Assembly: GCA_030064795.1 (NCBI GenBank)
Contig: JASJEI010000067.1
Coordinates: 1-36,430, forward strand
DNA from: Pleurocapsa sp. MO_226.B13
GTDB taxonomy: Bacteria; Cyanobacteriota; Cyanobacteriia; Cyanobacteriales; Xenococcaceae
Reading direction: 5' to 3'
Length of the DNA: 36,430 nt
Shown here piece by piece: positions 34,417-36,430 of this stretch (position 1 is the stretch's first letter; each line of letters opens with the position of its first letter). The position numbers and the translations under genes were made by a program. Under the pieces are notes generated by a model, which made no database searches, was not told the DNA's origin, and saw nothing but the letters and a program-made list of their open reading frames with translations.

Positions 34417-35076
34417 ATGCAAATATTTGTTGCAGGAGCTACAGGACAAACTGGCAGGCATATTGTTAGACAAGCAATAGAAAAAGATCTTCCTGTCAAA
34501 GCCTTAGTTAGAGATCTTGAGCAAGCCAAAAGCATACTCCCTTCCTCAGCAGAACTGATTTTAGGCGACGTACTAAAGCCAGCAACCTTTGAGCAACACC
34601 TTAGCGATTGTGATGTTTTACTCTGTGCTACTGGCGCGACTCCGAGTTTAGACCCTACTGGCCCCTATCAAGTTGATTATCAAGGAACCAAAAACCTAGT
34701 CGATGCAGCCAAAGCTAGTGGAGTGAAACATTTTATCTTAGTATCCTCCTTGTGCGTATCTAAATTTTTTCATCCCCTCAATTTATTTTGGCTCATTTTA
34801 TATTGGAAAAAACAGGCAGAATCTTATCTCCAAGCTAGCGGTTTAGACTACACTATCGTAAGACCAGGGGGGCTAAAAAATGAAGATAACTCCGAACCTA
34901 TTGTTATGAAAGGAGCAGATATTCTATTTGACGGTAGTATTCCCCGTTCCAAAGTCGCTTGCGTCTGCGTTGAAGCGATTTTTCAACCAGAAGCCAAGTC
35001 TAAAATCGTCGAAATAATTACCACTCCTGAAGCAGAATCTCAAACCTGGGAACAGTTATTTAGTAATATAGCTTAA
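34417..35076 (+). CDS. Atypical SDR, NAD(P)H-binding (NmrA/Tic62-like)
   Basis: A 219-residue Rossmann protein. The nucleotide motif is VAGATGQTGRHI (glycines 7, 10 and 13), followed by ALVRDLEQA (Arg for the NADP phosphate is plausible), the Asp in GDVLKPATF, LLCATGATPS, VDYQGTKNLVDAAKASGVKHFILVSS and TIVRPGGLKN. The short length and missing YxxxK catalytic pair (the usual place reads LYWKKQAESYL) mark the atypical SDR a5-type proteins, often regulators or chaperone-like rather than classical dehydrogenases. It is divergent from the DUF1997 gene by 116 bases and followed by the GH104 gene on the same strand. Substrate unknown. Confidence 0.88.
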   Translation: MQIFVAGATGQTGRHIVRQAIEKDLPVKALVRDLEQAKSILPSSAELILGDVLKPATFEQHLSDCDVLLCATGATPSLDPTGPYQVDYQGTKNLVDAAKASGVKHFILVSSLCVSKFFHPLNLFWLILYWKKQAESYLQASGLDYTIVRPGGLKNEDNSEPIVMKGADILFDGSIPRSKVACVCVEAIFQPEAKSKIVEIITTPEAESQTWEQLFSNIA

Positions 35077-35148
35077 TAGATTGAGTAATACTTAATAAAG
35101 CTTTTAATTTCAATTCTACCAACCAGTTTTTCAGTCGGGCTGCCGATA

Positions 35149-35868
35149 ATGCAACTAATCAACAAAGCTACTAAGTTTTTCTATCTTGGGTGTCTGATCC
35201 TGATTTTGTCAAGACTAGGGCAATACATTGGCAAACCTCAAACACAATCTTATTTGATAAGCTCTCGGCAGCTACTTTCTAAGCTGGCAGAATACTGGCG
35301 CGAGCAACAGCCATCTTTTAGATCTAGTGCCACTAATCTTCCTAGCGTTCATCGCACTCAACCTTTAGTTATGAGGGGAGGCGATCCCTACATTAGAGCC
35401 TTGATGCGAACCATTACCGCCAGCGAAGCTAACGTCCAGCGACCTTATCACGTACTTTATGGTGGTCGATATATTGACGATCTCAGTCGCCATCCTGAAA
35501 TTTGCGTTCCAATTCTGGCCGGTCCCAATATCGGACAATGTACGACTGCTGCGGGACGCTATCAGATGCTCAATTTCACTTGGGATAAACAAGCTAGAAG
35601 ATATCATCCTAATCCTTCAGGAATTTGGAGATGGAAAAGCTATAGTTTTGAAGCGGAATATCAAGATGTGGTAGTCCATAATTGGCTAAGCGATCCTGAT
35701 GCTTGGGGAACAGATATTCCCCAAATACTAAGACAAGGAGAAATAGCTAGAGTTTTAAAGTTGCTTTCTGGAACTTGGACAAGCCTAGGTTATGGAATTG
35801 AAACTAATTCTATGAGCGAGTATTTACCACAAATTTATCAAAATATGCTGCAAGAAGAATTGAGCTAA
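35149..35868 (+). CDS. Membrane-anchored lambda-lysozyme-like (GH104) muramidase
   Basis: A 239-residue protein with a hydrophobic signal/anchor at residues 10-24 (FFYLGCLILIL), a linker, and a domain resembling phage lambda endolysin (lytic transglycosylase, GH104). Landmarks: IRALMRTITASEANVQRPYHV with Glu93 as the likely catalytic acid, LYGGRYIDDLSRHPEI (lambda has a comparable GGELFTDYSDHPR), TTAAGRYQMLNFTWD, and the C-terminal LSGTWTSLGYG segment. It should cleave the glycan strand of peptidoglycan in the periplasm. No holin or other phage gene is near, so a host cell-wall role (growth, division or nutrient) is more likely than prophage lysis. It follows the SDR gene by 72 bases. Confidence 0.9.
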   Translation: MQLINKATKFFYLGCLILILSRLGQYIGKPQTQSYLISSRQLLSKLAEYWREQQPSFRSSATNLPSVHRTQPLVMRGGDPYIRALMRTITASEANVQRPYHVLYGGRYIDDLSRHPEICVPILAGPNIGQCTTAAGRYQMLNFTWDKQARRYHPNPSGIWRWKSYSFEAEYQDVVVHNWLSDPDAWGTDIPQILRQGEIARVLKLLSGTWTSLGYGIETNSMSEYLPQIYQNMLQEELS

Positions 35869-36430
35869 GCTTCTTTTCTCTTGAAATAGTCAAATTGTCT
35901 GAAATTTTACTAAGATCTTATCTGGTTCGCTTTTGTTCGATATTATGAGATCTAAAGCCAGTAGTTTACTAATTGATAAAAATATACTAGAGAAAAACTT
36001 GCATTCAAAAATACTATTAAAAAAATTTGTAGCTTTATTTCGAGCAATAGCTTGAGTAAATAGCCTCGTTTTTAGGTGGCAACTACGCTCATCCTTTTCG
36101 GGATGAGATAATAGTTTTGCTTGAGGATTTAGGGGAGTAGAGGTTTAGGGAGCGACTTGATTTAAAGCAATTATCTGCACTTGATGTCAGAGGAAAATAG
36201 AATTTTTGCTTTGCAGACAAGTCTGACATTAGCTCATTCTTGCCTGGAAAATTATTGAGGATTTGTCTATCTCTCATTTAATATTTAGTCGTAATATTTA
36301 GTCGAGATTACTAAGATGCAGTTTCTGGTTCGATCGCAGTACTTACTGCACGACTTAATTACAACTGTTTGGACAAGTTACTTTTAAGAGCATATATAAT
36401 CAAGTTACATTAAATTAATTTAATGTAACT
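35869..36430. other. 562-bp terminal gap with hairpins and no supported gene
   Basis: It contains hairpin CTCATCC-ttttcg-GGATGAG (36088-36107) and ends in a 28-bp perfect palindrome (36403-36430). The only open frame of note (minus strand 36277-36089) has no recognisable features. No RNA gene is seen. Confidence 0.55.
36403..36430. repeat. Perfect 28-bp AT-rich palindrome at the window edge
   Basis: Half-site AGTTACATTAAATT (36403-36416) is exactly mirrored by AATTTAATGTAACT (36417-36430). It could be a bidirectional terminator stem, an operator or a repeat end. Its right flank lies outside the window. Confidence 0.8.

Noticed and set aside
36089..36277. 62-codon minus-strand frame
   Set aside because: It overlaps a hairpin, has no ribosome site and no features.

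Overview
The window is chromosomal DNA from a cyanobacterium. The evidence is the very high density of the HIP1 octamer GCGATCGC on both strands, cyanobacterial marker genes (UPF0182, DUF1997, GH100 neutral invertase, cytochrome c6, a LabA-like NYN protein, a DUF2382 stress protein), heptanucleotide tandem arrays (STRR type) between genes, and a dnaA-dnaN origin region. Genus cannot be fixed from the sequence. The AT-leaning composition, the many dispersed repeats and the decayed IS elements suggest a larger-genome coccoid/pleurocapsalean or filamentous lineage, but that is a guess.

Layout. 1-942: decayed ISAzo13-type transposase cut by the window edge. 1338-4085: UPF0182 membrane protein (minus). 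4273-5774: rhodanese and hrcA (plus). 6444-8024: two stress/envelope genes, a GSP17M+DUF2382 protein and a BON-domain lipoprotein (plus). 8025-8833: repeat-rich gap ending in a good minus-strand terminator. 8834-11229: uxs then ugd (minus), which together convert UDP-glucose to UDP-glucuronate and UDP-xylose for extracellular polysaccharide. 11349-12497: cofH for the deazaflavin FO (minus), divergent from a dual-specificity phosphatase (12560-13108). 13498-16404: cytochrome c6, LabA-like NYN protein and alkaline/neutral invertase (all minus). 16873-19887: fused proline dehydrogenase/P5C dehydrogenase (plus). 19888-20018: a convergent junction built almost entirely of heptanucleotide repeats. 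20017-22872: nadK then an MscS channel (minus). 23058-25775: a small FtsL-like membrane protein followed by ftsI (plus).

25921-27452 is an IS copy with perfect 20-bp ends and a 6-bp target duplication, but its transposase is broken. Its coding region carries two short related hairpin inserts that resemble cyanobacterial small dispersed repeats. 27535-29078 is a frameshifted, start-less RTX-type calcium-binding protein. 29652-33290 is the replication-origin neighbourhood: dnaA, a small coiled-coil ORF, a cluster of three DnaA boxes plus AT-rich DNA, and dnaN, all genes on the minus strand. 33554-35868 holds a DUF1997 protein (minus), an atypical SDR, and a membrane-anchored lambda-lysozyme-like (GH104) enzyme. 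The last 560 bases hold hairpins and a perfect 28-bp palindrome but no gene.

No tRNA, rRNA, CRISPR array or recognisable defence cassette was seen. I did not find a clearly new multi-gene system. The points most worth following up are the oriC candidate and the ORF beside it, the FtsL-like gene upstream of ftsI, the paired mini-inserts in the IS, the MITE-like element at 29164-29300, and the way repeat arrays supply gene ends.
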